A stretch of 64,000 nucleotides of DNA from Tragulus kanchil (taxonomy: Eukaryota; Chordata; Mammalia; Artiodactyla; Tragulidae), in assembly GCA_022376925.1 (NCBI GenBank), contig JAIOJX010000032.1, positions 105,268,794 to 105,332,793 on the forward strand, written 5' to 3'. Positions 53,483-64,000 of this stretch are shown piece after piece. A program made the position numbers and the translations under genes. The notes under the pieces were generated by a model. That model searched no databases. It saw only the letters and a list, made by a program, of their open reading frames with translations, and had not been told where the DNA came from. How positions within the stretch are numbered: the first letter of the stretch is position 1; every line of letters starts with the position of its first letter.

Positions 53483-55478
53483 ACCTTGGAAAGTTGGCTT
53501 CTCTGAACCTCAAGCTTCCTGGGTGGGGAAGCGGGTGGAGGACCCAAGTCTTCTTCCCCTTTTCTTTGGGCACCTCGGAGCTGTGGTCAGGGTCAGACAT
53601 GGCCCCCCAGGGTCCTGAGACGGCAGCTAGACCAGAACTTCCTCCCCCGCCCCCACCCCGGGGGCTCTGGGGCCTCGGGCCAGGCTTTGCCGGGATCCAG
53701 GGGGCAGGGCTTCTGCTCTCTGTTGGTTGAAAAGGCCTGTCCCCGCGTTGCCAGCACTTCGGCATTACCAAGAGCCTGCTCCCACGCAGGGTGACCAGCT
53801 TGTCCTCGTTTGCTTGGAACCGCCCCAGTTTTAACACAAAAAAAGCTCATGTCCAAGGGGACACTTGGCCTGCCAGCCTGCAGTGTGCCAACCCCCGCTG
53901 CCACTCCCCCAACGCTCTGCAACAGGGCTCCCCCGTTACCTGTGGGCTCTGCTGCTCATTGGGCAGGCCTCACTCGAAATAAAGAAAAAAAGCTGATTGC
54001 TTCCTCACCTGCTGGAAGAATTCAAGGAACAGAGCTCCTCAGAAGGTTTGCGGGAGCCAGGACGGAGCACCCTGGTTGGGGTACTGGTGTGGACAGGGCC
54101 AGGACGCCTGGTCTTTGTTCGGACCCTGCCTCTGCCGCGGCTGTGAGAGTGCTCTCACTGGGCCTCGGTTTCCCCAGCTCTGCCCTGCTCACCTCACATC
54201 AATGACATCAATACCATCACATCACTACGGGAAGGATCATCACCTCCATGGCCCTGCCTTTGCTACCGTCTATATTCTTCACAGCATTTTCTCCTGTGCC
54301 TTGAGAGGTGGGCTCAGCAGGATTTGCCATACCAGTTGTTCCAATGAGAACACTGAGCCACATTTGCACGGGATTCTGACTTCTTAGTGACTGAGGAGAA
54401 GGTAAAGGACGAAGGCCGTGCTGTGATGTGTGTGCAGTGACCAGTAAGTGGGGGTCACTGGCTGGCTGATCCTCTTCTCCTTCTCCTTCCACTTTGTCAG
54501 GGTCTTTGCCAGTCAAAGTGACGGGATGGAGACAGAGGCAAGGGAACAGTAGACACAGAAAGACATGGGGAAAGGTCGTGGGGTGGGGGTGCTGCTGGGG
54601 AGGCAGGGGGAGGGGAGGGGTCCAGGCAGCAGCGTCGCTACTTCCTCTTGTGGTTCTCACAGTCTGTCTGCACCGATTCCTGACAGATGGAGGGAAGGGG
54701 AGAGCTGGTGCCAAGAGGCTGTCACCGCAGGCGGGCAGAGCTGGGGGAGGGTGCTTTGTGGCCAGGGTTTGTATGAGGAGGGGGCAGCAGCTGGTGGTCT
54801 GGCTGCTGGGCCTCCTTGGAGCCCGCTCCCCGGGAACCACAGTTGAGGGGGTTGTGGATGCTGTGGGGCAGGAAGTGTCCGAGGGGGAGCCCAGCCCCTG
54901 CCTTGGACCAGCCATGCCCTGTCCCTGTCCTGACACACAGCCGCCTCTCTCTCCTCCACTCCCTGCAGCTAACTGGGCCTTCCCTCCAGGGACACCTCCT
55001 ACCTGCCTCTCACTGGGTGCCGGGTGGGTGGGGGCTCTAGGAACTGGCACTGAGCTGTGATCAAGGTGGACCAGGACAGGGAGGGCATGGGCACCGGGAA
55101 GCCCTCAGGGTGATGGGGACCTTGAGGGGCTCAGAGCAAGTAGGGCTTGGCCTTATGTCTGCAGGGCCAGAGCACATTCACTGAACTCCCAAGTGTTTCC
55201 CAAGCCTCTTCGTGCCAAAGGCCCTCTTGCTTTTTCTTCAGACTCTGACACATGTACAGGGATGGGCAGACCTGGCCTGGCGTAGGTTTGGCTCCTCCTT
55301 CCTTTTTAGATCGTGGCTTTCTCTGGCAAGGTTGGGTCTCATGCTGTTTCTCCAAACTCCTGGCTTCCAACACAAGGCCCAGCACTGAGGAGGGGCCCAG
55401 TGAATGCTAGTTGAATAAACGAATGGATCTCATGCTTGCACACCTGCTGGGACAAAGACCTCACTTCCTTATTGGCAG
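53483..55478. other. Intron 2: gene-less stretch
   Basis: A MIR-like fragment lies near 54210-54380 on the + strand. The 188-codon (+) and 277-codon (-) frames at 54217-55060 overlap each other on opposite strands and are not conserved-looking; I reject them as genes. Confidence 0.5.
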
Positions 55479-57750
55479 TTCTTTTCATTTCCAAAAGCAG
55501 AGTCTTTTCTGCTTTTGTCCTGAGAGGCCCTCTGGGTCCCTGGCCTGTCCCAGGGGCTACACACAGCCCCCCTGACTGATCCTGCTGCCTGAGAGCAGCC
55601 CTGTATAGACTAGAGAACCCCTCCCCGTGCCCAGCCGGCTTCTCAGTGGTACCTGACCAGGCTGGCCTCCACCAACCTCCAGGGGTCAGTAATCATAGTC
55701 ATCACCATTCAGTGCCAGGCAGTATCTCAGTCGACCCTCCCACGAGGGGGGCGTTGCTTTTATTATTCCTCAACGTGCAGAAGAGAGAGATGAGGCAAGG
55801 TAATGAGAGGCTTCCCCAAGGTCATGTGGCTAGTGTCTGAGTTGGGAGGTGAGGAGAAGGCTGGGGAAGAAGGGCAGGTCTCCTGGGGCAGGACTTGGGG
55901 TGTGTGGGGCTTGGCCGGGCTGGGGAGGGTTATTCCTTGGAGGTAGACCTGACCTTGCACCACCGGCCGTCCCCTCCCTCCTTCCTTCCTCCACTGTTTA
56001 TAGACACGTCCTTGACACCAGGACTCCAACTGGGTAGTCTCTCAGGTGAGCCCTGGGGACCCGGAGCCCCTCTTGTCCCCTGGGGAGGAGCCCCAGGACC
56101 TTAACATGTTCTGTCCTGTGTGGCAATCTAAGATGGGTGCAGGGTGATGGCTGGGGGCCCAAGGTGTCGGGATGGGTAGATGGGAGCGAGACCTCCTTCC
56201 GGCTGCTCCTTAGAGTTGGTTCTTGTTGGAGCTGTCTTCACGTTAACATTAATAATGGCAATCATTAATGACAAATTACAGCGTGCCTGCCCCGTGCTGG
56301 AGCTGGTGGGTACCTTGGGGGAAAGCCGAGAGAAGTAGAAGACGGGGCCACTCCTGAAGGCAGGGCATGCACCTTCCACTACATTTGTCTCTTCCGCAGA
56401 GCCTGACATGGGCTGGGCCATCAGGAGGCAGCTTGATAAAATCCTAGTGGTTGAAAACCAGGTATCTCTCTGAAGGGACGCCCACTGCCAGAGGGCACGC
56501 TTCTCCCCTTCTTCTGTCATCCACAGATTAATTCCACCAACCGCCCGGGCCGTGTGCCCACCCCAGCATAGCCCCCACTGCCTGACCTCACCCCTTGCCG
56601 TGGCTCTTTAGATTCTTTTCATTTCCAAAAGCAGAGTCTTTTCTGCTTTTGTCCTGAGAGGCCCTCTGGGTCCCTGGCCTGTCCCAGGGGCTACACACAG
56701 CCCCCCTGACTGATCCTGCTGCCTGAGAGCAGCCCTGTATAGACTAGAGAACCCCTCCCCGTGCCCAGCCGGCTTCTCAGTGGTACCTGACCAGGCTGGC
56801 CTCCACCAACCTCCAGGGGTCAGTAATCATAGTCATCACCATTCAGTGCCAGGCAGTATCTCAGTCGACCCTCCCACGAGGGGGGCGTTGCTTTTATTAT
56901 TCCTCAACGTGCAGAAGAGAGAGATGAGGCAAGGTAATGAGAGGCTTCCCCAAGGTCATGTGGCTAGTGTCTGAGTTGGGAGGTGAGGAGAAGGCTGGGG
57001 AAGAAGGGCAGGTCTCCTGGGGCAGGACTTGGGGTGTGTGGGGCTTGGCCGGGCTGGGGAGGGTTATTCCTTGGAGGTAGACCTGACCTTGCACCACCGG
57101 CTGCGTCCCCTCCCTCCTTCCTTCCTCCACTGTTTATAGACACGTCCTTGACACCAGGACTCCAACTGGGTAGTCTCTCAGGTGAGCCCTGGGGACCCGG
57201 AGCCCCTCTTGTCCCCTGGGGAGGAGCCCCAGGACCTTAACATGTTCTGTCCTGTGTGGCAATCTAAGATGGGTGCAGGGTGATGGCTGGGGGCCCAAGG
57301 TGTCGGGATGGGTAGATGGGAGCGAGACCTCCTTCCGGCTGCTCCTTAGAGTTGGTTCTTGTTGGAGCTGTCTTCACGTTAACATTAATAATGGCAATCA
57401 TTAATGACAAATTACAGCGTGCCTGCCCCGTGCTGGAGCTGGTGGGTACCTTGGGGGAAAGCCGAGAGAAGTAGAAGACGGGGCCACTCCTGAAGGCAGG
57501 GCATGCACCTTCCACTACATTTGTCTCTTCCGCAGAGCCTGACATGGGCTGGGCCATCAGGAGGCAGCTTGATAAAATCCTAGTGGTTGAAAACCAGGTA
57601 TCTCTCTGAAGGGACGCCCACTGCCAGAGGGCACGCTTCTCCCCTTCTTCTGTCATCCACAGATTAATTCCACCAACCGGCCCGGGCCGTGTGCCCACCC
57701 CAGCATAGCCCCCACTGCCTGACCTCACCCCTTGCCGTGGCTCTTTAGAT
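55479..57750. repeat. Tandem duplication M (unit about 1134-1138 bp)
   Basis: Copy 1 is 55479-56612 and copy 2 is 56613-57750. Differences: CACCGGCCGTCCCC versus CACCGGCTGCGTCCCC and AACCGCCCGGG versus AACCGGCCCGGG. The junction TTTAGATTCTTTTC replaces the natural right flank TTTAGATCCGTCC. Confidence 0.95.
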
Positions 57751-58023
57751 CCGTCCAGGGGGTCTCAGTGACCTGTGATCCCGTCACTGCTCCCCACCCC
57801 ATGACTGTTTGTGTGACCCTGGGCAGATCAGATGCCCTCAGTGCCTTGGTTTTTTCATCTGTACAATGGGATTGTAGTAGTTTCTTCAGTCCCAAAGGAC
57901 TAGGAGGATTAAATGAGTTGATGAGCCCAGCGCATGGTAATCACTCAATAATGTTTGTTCTTATACTTATGACTTGGGAGGAGGAAATGAAGATCCCGGA
58001 GCCCCTCTGCTGTCCACGTGTGA
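57751..58023 (-). mobile_element. MIR-like element
   Basis: On + TGTGTGACCCTGGGCAGATC, TTTTTTCATCTGTACAATGG, GAGGATTAAATGAGTTGATG and GGTAATCACTCAATAATG give the complement of the MIR order, about 57810-57955. Confidence 0.75.
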
Positions 58024-60289
58024 CCTCAGGAACCCTCTGACCGCCCTCTGAGTGGGCGTTTGTCTTGTTGCTTTGGTGACGGGGATGCTGAGGCACAGAG
58101 AGGTGAGGTGACTCACTCAAGACCCCTCAGCATGTGAGTGGCAGATCCGAACCCTGGTCCTTCAGGCTCTGAGGCCCATGCATTTAACACTGAGTCAGGC
58201 GGGAACGTAGGACTTAGCCTGAAAGCTCCTTTGGAATTGGTGATGCAGAGGCTCCTGGCTTCCTGTGCTGATCTGCAAACCTCCAGCCCCCAGATCCCAA
58301 ATCCCTCCTAATCCTGGGAAAGAGGCAACCCCCGGTCACGTCTGTCAGTGGCTCTGAGCGCCCTCCTCGGGCCTCTCACCTCCCACGTGAGCCCAGAAGC
58401 GGCAGGCAAGGGCCTGGGCTGCGAGGATGGGGGATTTCCCGACTCGGTGGAAATCTGTCACAACATTAATGTTAATTAAGCCTCGTTAATTCAGCCCTCT
58501 GCTTACACAGAGCTCCTGACAGCAAATTACTCATAAGTGAGGCGGTAAATTTATTGCTGCGTTTTCTCAAACCCTCAGCAGCAAAGTACGTGCCCCAGGG
58601 AAAGGCAGAGGAAAGGCCTGGAGGGTGAGTAGCGCTTGGTTCCTGCCAGGACTGTGGCCTTGAGAAGAGCCAGGGTTCACCGGGGGACCTGGTGAGCTTG
58701 GGCTCTGTCCAGTCAGACATGCTGCCTGGAGATGGAGTGAGCTCCCCTTCACTGGACGCATGTAAGCGGGAAGGCAGGGAGCATCGCAAGTCCCTCTGAG
58801 CTGGCCCATCATCTTCCCAGTCATCCTGCTCACCCGGTGAGCAGAGCTGGCTCTGTGCCTGTCTCCTCCGACAGTGCCCTGGAGTCACACTGTAGGGCTT
58901 GTAAAGGGTGAGTTTGGATCTGGACATGAGCCCCAGAGCTCACCCTGCTGGCTGTAAATACCTCCCCTCGCAGTGCAGTCCGAACAGGAGCCCTCGGCCT
59001 CCACAGGGGCCAGAGCATGTAGGTGGGGCTAGACAACCTGCTGTGAAAGGTCTCCAGTCCTGGGTTCCAGGGGACTCTTGAAACCAGGGCAGATGACAAA
59101 GCCCCTAGGTATTGTAGTCCTCCAGTGGGGAACAGGACCCAGCGCATTTTGGTCCGACGGGAAAATGCTGAGGCCTCAGGAACCCTCTGACCGCCCTCTG
59201 AGTGGGCGTTTGTCTTGTTGCTTTGGTGACGGGGATGCTGAGGCACAGAGAGGTGAGGTGACTCACTCAAGACCCCTCAGCATGTGAGTGGCAGATCCGA
59301 ACCCTGGTCCTTCAGGCTCTGAGGCCCATGCATTTAACACTGAGTCAGGCGGGAACGTAGGACTTAGCCTGAAAGCTCCTTTGGAATTGGTGATGCAGAG
59401 GCTCCTGGCTTCCTGTGCTGATCTGCAAACCTCCAGCCCCCAGATCCCAAATCCCTCCTAATCCTGGGAAAGAGGCAACCCCCGGTCACGTCTGTCAGTG
59501 GCTCTGAGCGCCCTCCTCGGGCCTCTCACCTCCCACGTGAGCCCAGAAGCGGCAGGCAAGGGCCTGGGCTGCGAGGATGGGGGATTTCCCGACTCGGTGG
59601 AAATCTGTCACAACATTAATGTTAATTAAGCCTCGTTAATTCAGCCCTCTGCTTACACAGAGCTCCTGACAGCAAATTACTCATAAGTGAGGCGGTAAAT
59701 TTATTGCTGCGTTTTCTCAAACCCTCAGCAGCAAAGTACGTGCCCCAGGGAAAGGCAGAGGAAAGGCCTGGAGGGTGAGTAGCGCTTGGTTCCTGCCAGG
59801 ACTGTGGCCTTGAGAAGAGCCAGGGTTCACCGGGGGACCTGGTGAGCTTGGGCTCTGTCCAGTCAGACATGCTGCCTGGAGATGGAGTGAGCTCCCCTTC
59901 ACTGGACGCATGTAAGCGGGAAGGCAGGGAGCATCGCAAGTCCCTCTGAGCTGGCCCATCATCTTCCCAGTCATCCTGCTCACCCGGTGAGCAGAGCTGG
60001 CTCTGTGCCTGTCTCCTCCGACAGTGCCCTGGAGTCACACTGTAGGGCTTGTAAAGGGTGAGTTTGGATCTGGACATGAGCCCCAGAGCTCACCCTGCTG
60101 GCTGTAAATACCTCCCCCTCGCAGTGCAGTCCGAACAGGAGCCCTGCGGCCTCCACAGGGGCCAGAGCATGTAGGTGGGGCTAGACAACCTGCTGTGAAA
60201 GGTCTCCCCAGTCCTGGGTTCCAGGGGACTCTTGAAACCAGGGCAGATGACAAAGCCCCTAGGTATTGTAGTCCTCCAGTGGGGACAGG
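58024..60289. repeat. Tandem duplication N (unit about 1112-1150 bp)
   Basis: Copy 1 is 58024-59173 and copy 2 is 59174 to about 60289. In its last 250 bp copy 1 loses bases relative to copy 2 (CTCCCCTCG versus CTCCCCCTCG; CCCTCGGCC versus CCCTGCGGCC; TCTCCAGTCC versus TCTCCCCAGTCC). It then ends with about 43 bp (59131-59173) found nowhere else in the window. Overlaps duplication O. Confidence 0.95.
58455..58580. promoter_or_regulatory. AT-rich TAAT-cluster, candidate enhancer (copy 2 at 59605-59730)
   Basis: ACATTAATGTTAATTAAGCC, CGTTAATTCAGCC, GCAAATTACTCATAAGTGAG and GTAAATTTATTGC give several homeodomain-type cores within 100 bp in otherwise GC-rich intron sequence. It does not look like a MIR or L2. 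The duplicate is probably artefactual. Function is inference. Confidence 0.35.
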
Positions 60290-62169
60290 CTGTCCTGGGG
60301 AGGCCCCACCTCCCTGGCCCCACAGTGCTTCTCCCTAAGGTCTGCTTCCTTCCTTGGTTTCAGACTGGGCCATCCCTAGGACATTTGGAACAAACCCAGG
60401 CTCTGGGTACACAGAATTTTAAAAAATTAATTAGAGCGTTAAATGGTAGCCCTCTGGGAGAATCCCACCATCTGGCTGTCACAGGAGAGGCAGGAAAATC
60501 TATGCCTATGTGTCCGGAGGCTGTGAGCGTCATACCAAGCCACCTGTGCGTGTGTGCGTGTGGCCCACGTGCTGCGGGATGTGCACGGTGTGGCATGTGT
60601 GTCTGTGTTCGGCGTGCGGTGCACATCTGAGTGTGCAAGTGGGTGGTGTGCGTCTGTGTGCACATGTGCCCATCTGCATGTGCATTTGCTGCCTGCATGC
60701 GCCGACGGTCTGCTTGTCTGCCTCAGCACACGCCTGTGCCCAGGCCTGGCTTTGGGGGCAGTGAGTCAGGCTGGGCTGTGTGTCCACAGGGCAGGGGCCC
60801 GTGCATAGGTGGGGCAGGGGCGGGGTGGGCACAGACACAGCTGGCCTGCAGGACCCTGGCTCTCTGGGCACAGGAGAGACCAGCATGGGGCCGTGGGTGG
60901 AGCTGGCAGGATGTGCTGTGGCTGGAACCAGCCCTTTAATAAGTGTAACAAAAACTTCCTGAGGATCTACTAGGGAGGCATTGGAAGAATGAAATGAGGA
61001 ATTACTCAGACATGGCTGCCTGGGGAGATGGAGTGAGCTCCCCTTCACTGGACGCATGTAAGCGGGAAGGCAGGGAGCATCGCAAGTCCCTCTGAGCTGG
61101 CCCATCATCTTCCCAGTCATCCTGCTCACCCGGTGAGCAGAGCTGGCTCTGTGCCTGTCTCCTCCGACAGTGCCCTGGAGTCACACTGTAGGGCTTGTAA
61201 AGGGTGAGTTTGGATCTGGACATGAGCCCCAGAGCTCACCCTGCTGGCTGTAAATACCTCCCCCTCGCAGTGCAGTCCGAACAGGAGCCCTGCGGCCTCC
61301 ACAGGGGCCAGAGCATGTAGGTGGGGCTAGACAACCTGCTGTGAAAGGTCTCCCCAGTCCTGGGTTCCAGGGGACTCTTGAAACCAGGGCAGATGACAAA
61401 GCCCCTAGGTATTGTAGTCCTCCAGTGGGGACAGGCTGTCCTGGGGAGGCCCCACCTCCCTGGCCCCACAGTGCTTCTCCCTAAGGTCTGCTTCCTTCCT
61501 TGGTTTCAGACTGGGCCATCCCTAGGACATTTGGAACAAACCCAGGCTCTGGGTACACAGAATTTTAAAAAATTAATTAGAGCGTTAAATGGTAGCCCTC
61601 TGGGAGAATCCCACCATCTGGCTGTCACAGGAGAGGCAGGAAAATCTATGCCTATGTGTCCGGAGGCTGTGAGCGTCATACCAAGCCACCTGTGCGTGTG
61701 TGCGTGTGGCCCACGTGCTGCGGGATGTGCACGGTGTGGCATGTGTGTCTGTGTTCGGCGTGCGGTGCACATCTGAGTGTGCAAGTGGGTGGTGTGCGTC
61801 TGTGTGCACATGTGCCCATCTGCATGTGCATTTGCTGCCTGCATGCGCCGACGGTCTGCTTGTCTGCCTCAGCACACGCCTGTGCCCAGGCCTGGCTTTG
61901 GGGGCAGTGAGTCAGGCTGGGCTGTGTGTCCACAGGGCAGGGGCCCGTGCATAGGTGGGGCAGGGGCGGGGTGGGCACAGACACAGCTGGCCTGCAGGAC
62001 CCTGGCTCTCTGGGCACAGGAGAGACCAGCATGGGGCCGTGGGTGGAGCTGGCAGGATGTGCTGTGGCTGGAACCAGCCCTTTAATAAGTGTAACAAAAA
62101 CTTCCTGAGGATCTACTAGGGAGGCATTGGAAGAATGAAAAAGAAAAGTTGAGAGGAACTTGCATCACT
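59863..62169. repeat. Tandem duplication O (unit about 1143-1146 bp)
   Basis: Copy 1 is 59863-61005 and copy 2 is 61006 to about 62169. Copy 1 ends GAATGAAATGAGGAATTACTCAG, which reads as a compressed form of the copy 2 end (GAATGAAAAAGAAAAG...TGAGAGGAACTT...ACTAGTCAG). AGTCAG is shared by both natural breakpoints. Because O copy 1 overlaps N copy 2, the segment around GATGGAGTGAGCTCCCC occurs three times (58732, 59881, 61027). Confidence 0.94.
60545..60700. repeat. Degenerate TG/CG-rich alternating tract (copy 2 at 61691-61846)
   Basis: About 155 bp of TGTGCGTGTGTGCGTGTGG-like sequence with GTGCACATGTGCCCATC and TGCATGTGCATTTGC. Alternating purine-pyrimidine runs make it a candidate Z-DNA-forming region. 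The frames read through it are low-complexity and not genes. Confidence 0.75.
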
Positions 62170-64000
62170 AGTCAGGCTCTGATACATTATCTTATAACCA
62201 ACTGCCCTGCAAGTCAGGATTCAGCCTCAAAGTTTTAAGATGAGGAAACCAGAAGCTCCAAGAGGTCAAGCAACCTGCCTGAGGTCATACAGCTAGTAAG
62301 GGGCTAAGCCTGGATGTGAGCCCTGGTTCCTTAACTTGCTCCTTGTGGGGGGAGAGCCATAGAGGGCTGCAGTCTAGCATCTTCCAAATCTCTGTACCGA
62401 GAGAAAGGTCCACTTAAAGAAAAGGCTGAAGAGGGTGGAACTGTTGTGGGTGGTGGGCATGTCCTCAGAGCAGGCTCTTTCAGTGGCAGCTCCCCGTTCA
62501 GCCAAGCCGTCTTGGGACCTATCTTGTTGGGAGACCCCCAGTCTGAGGGCTCTGAGCAGTGGCAGGGGTCTCGGCCAGGAGGCCCGTGGGACAGGAGACT
62601 CTGCTGGGCGCCCGCCCCCACTCCACCCTCAGCTCACCTCCCACGGCCACCACTGTCTCCTTCTGCCCAGCTCTGGCCGGGGGCCCTCACAGATGTCCTG
62701 CTGGGCCCCTGCCTGGAGGCACTGAGCTCTGGCCCAGGGCCATTAACTCTGCCCACGCTGCTGCCCCTTGGCTGGCTGCAGAGAGGTGGGCAGGCTCAGC
62801 CAGAGCCCTGGGCCCCAGAGCGGCAGGACCGACACCTGAGACGCAGCAGGACCGACACCTGAGACGCGGCTACCTCTGAAGGTCTGGCCTGACAGCGGGG
62901 GTTGCCACCCCCCAGCCAGGTACTTGCACGCAGTAGACCCCCTGCTTGGTTCTTTCAGCTTCCTGCCGCAGAGACGTAAGATTGTCCAGCTGGAGCAGGG
63001 TCATCAGAAGCTTGGCCCTCTTAGGAGCCCTCCCAAGAACACGGGCCTAGGGGTGTGCCCCGGACCCTGACTGCACCCAGCTCTCCCTTTAGTGGGCCGA
63101 GGACCCCCTCCGCCCTGAGCACTTGCCAAGCGGTCCCGTGGCAACACGTGGGCCTGCCTTTTCTCCCTGACTCTGGCATAGCCATCTCCCAGGAAACGGG
63201 GAATTTTCCCTCATTCCCATCATTAAGGTGCCAGGGCAAACAAACAGCCTAACCAGAGGAGCCCTGGGCCACAGTCACATTCTCTTTGGGGGCTTTCTCT
63301 CTATTTCCAGCAATCTTGAGGAGCCTGAATAATTGGTATTCCACACAGGTTAATAGAACTGCTGCCTTCTCCGTATTATGCCTTAATTTCCTTTATCGCA
63401 TAGCAAGTTGGAATTAATCACCCCTCTCCTTCCTTTTTCCCATCGAAACCCATTACCAGCCTGTCTGCTGGTTAAAGTCATTTTGTGGCAGCTCTTGGCT
63501 CCTTTCCACTTCCCTGGGAATCTTTCTGACCAGAGCCAAAGAACAAGGAGGGATGAAAAATCCATTTGTATGAAGTGGAGATCTCCTGTTGAGAACTCAT
63601 TTCCCTCCCTGTTCAAGAGGAAGGAACGTGTCCAGCCTCCAGCCGGCACAGCTGACTGAGTCCCCTGTCACCGAGAGTATTCAAGAGGGCGGAAGGGCCA
63701 TATGTCAGCGGTGGGAACAGAAGATTCCTACACTGCTCGGGGGAAGGGAAGGAGAAGGGACAGACCTTTGCCACTTCTGGCATCTGGTTTAGATGCTGTG
63801 ATTGGACGCTTCCAAGGTTCTGTTGTTTGTAAATTTAAGATTTTCTCTATGATTTCAACGTTGAAGAGAATCTGTTAATCTGTGGTCCTGACATTGAGCC
63901 ATCTGAGCCTACGTACTTTCAACCCACATGTTTTAAGATTCTAATAAGATACTCTCCTGGGACTGGAGATTCTGTTCTGTGATTCTAAGGTGATTTTATG
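62170..64000. other. Intron 2, last part: MIR and unique sequence
   Basis: A MIR-like element at about 62180-62345 (GATACATTATCTTATAACC, AAGATGAGGAAACCAGAAGC, GGTCATACAGCTAGTAAGGG). CAGGACCGACACCTGAGACGC is directly repeated at about 62824-62871. From about 63330 AT-rich unique sequence with GGAATTAATCACC and CGTATTATGCCTTAATTTCC may be conserved. No exon is recognised. Confidence 0.5.

Larger units (their letters stand above)
37278..64000 (+). other. LRP8: LRP8 intron 2, 5' part (open at the window end)
   Basis: From the exon 2 donor to the end of the window no frame matches the second LA repeat of LRP8 (expected CADSDFTC-like sequence), so exon 3 lies beyond 64000. At least 26.7 kb as assembled, but duplications K to O may inflate it by nearly 6 kb. 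The direction and continuity of the intron rest on this negative search. Confidence 0.75.

Noticed and set aside
54217..55060. 277-codon minus frame and 188-codon plus frame
   Set aside because: They overlap on opposite strands, lack recognisable motifs and splice structure, and lie in intron 2. The length is explained by GC-rich composition.
56238..56300. AT-rich CATTAATAATGGCAATCATT block as a possible enhancer
   Set aside because: The following TGCCTGCCCCGTGCTGG and the overall order resemble the start of a MIR element, so an old SINE is the simpler reading.
2403..62169. CRISPR-like or satellite array made of the 1.1-kb units
   Set aside because: Each unit is different and present twice, with no shared repeat between units. 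It is neither an array nor a satellite.

Overview
This is a mammalian nuclear genome window, almost certainly from a ruminant artiodactyl. The evidence is the repeat content: many Bov-tA type tRNA SINEs, CHR-type tRNA SINEs, the 3' end of a Bov-B (RTE) LINE, ruminant-type LINE-1 3' UTRs, and an ancient mammalian background of MIR, L2 and MaLR LTR pieces. I cannot name the species. One abundant tRNA SINE subfamily, ending in the motif CCAATAGAAGTGGCC, keeps its CpGs and clear target-site duplications, so it looks recently active.

The only protein-coding gene I can support is the 5' end of LRP8 (ApoER2, a reelin/apolipoprotein E receptor) on the + strand. Exon 1 (start codon 36282, signal peptide) and exon 2 (37158-37277, first LDLR class A module) lie in a CpG island at about 36000-37850. 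Exon 3 is not found, so everything from 37278 to the window end appears to be intron 2. Bases 1-36000 are upstream, apparently intergenic and rich in repeats. All other long open frames are shadows of repeats, of GC-rich sequence or of the antisense strand.

The most striking structural feature is a set of fifteen head-to-tail duplications, each of about 1.07-1.20 kb and in two near-identical copies (labelled A to O). Together they make up roughly 17 kb of redundant sequence, about a quarter of the window. The copies differ by occasional SNP-like changes and homopolymer indels. Sequence next to the internal junction is often compressed or garbled, and several junctions share 5-9 bp between the two breakpoints. 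H-I-J and N-O overlap as chains, so some segments occur three times. I think this is mainly an assembly artefact (overlapping contig or haplotype ends joined without merging), although fifteen real microhomology-mediated duplications cannot be excluded from sequence alone. If artefactual, the true locus is nearer 47 kb.

Layout: 1-2402 SINEs and unique sequence; 2403-4717 dup A; 6273-8523 dup B; 10186-12423 dup C; 13215-13309 a retroposed tRNA-Lys-like pseudogene; 13792-16030 dup D; 15870-19590 LINE-1 remnants and a SINE cluster with a nested insertion and an L1 with an inverted 5' part; 20000-24857 LINE-1 sequence with dups E and F; 24953-27128 dup G with a MaLR-like LTR; 29491-35812 dups H, I, J with Bov-B, L2 and SINEs; 36000-37850 LRP8 promoter, exons 1-2 and CpG island; 37278-64000 intron 2 with dups K, L, M, N, O and a few AT-rich blocks that may be regulatory.
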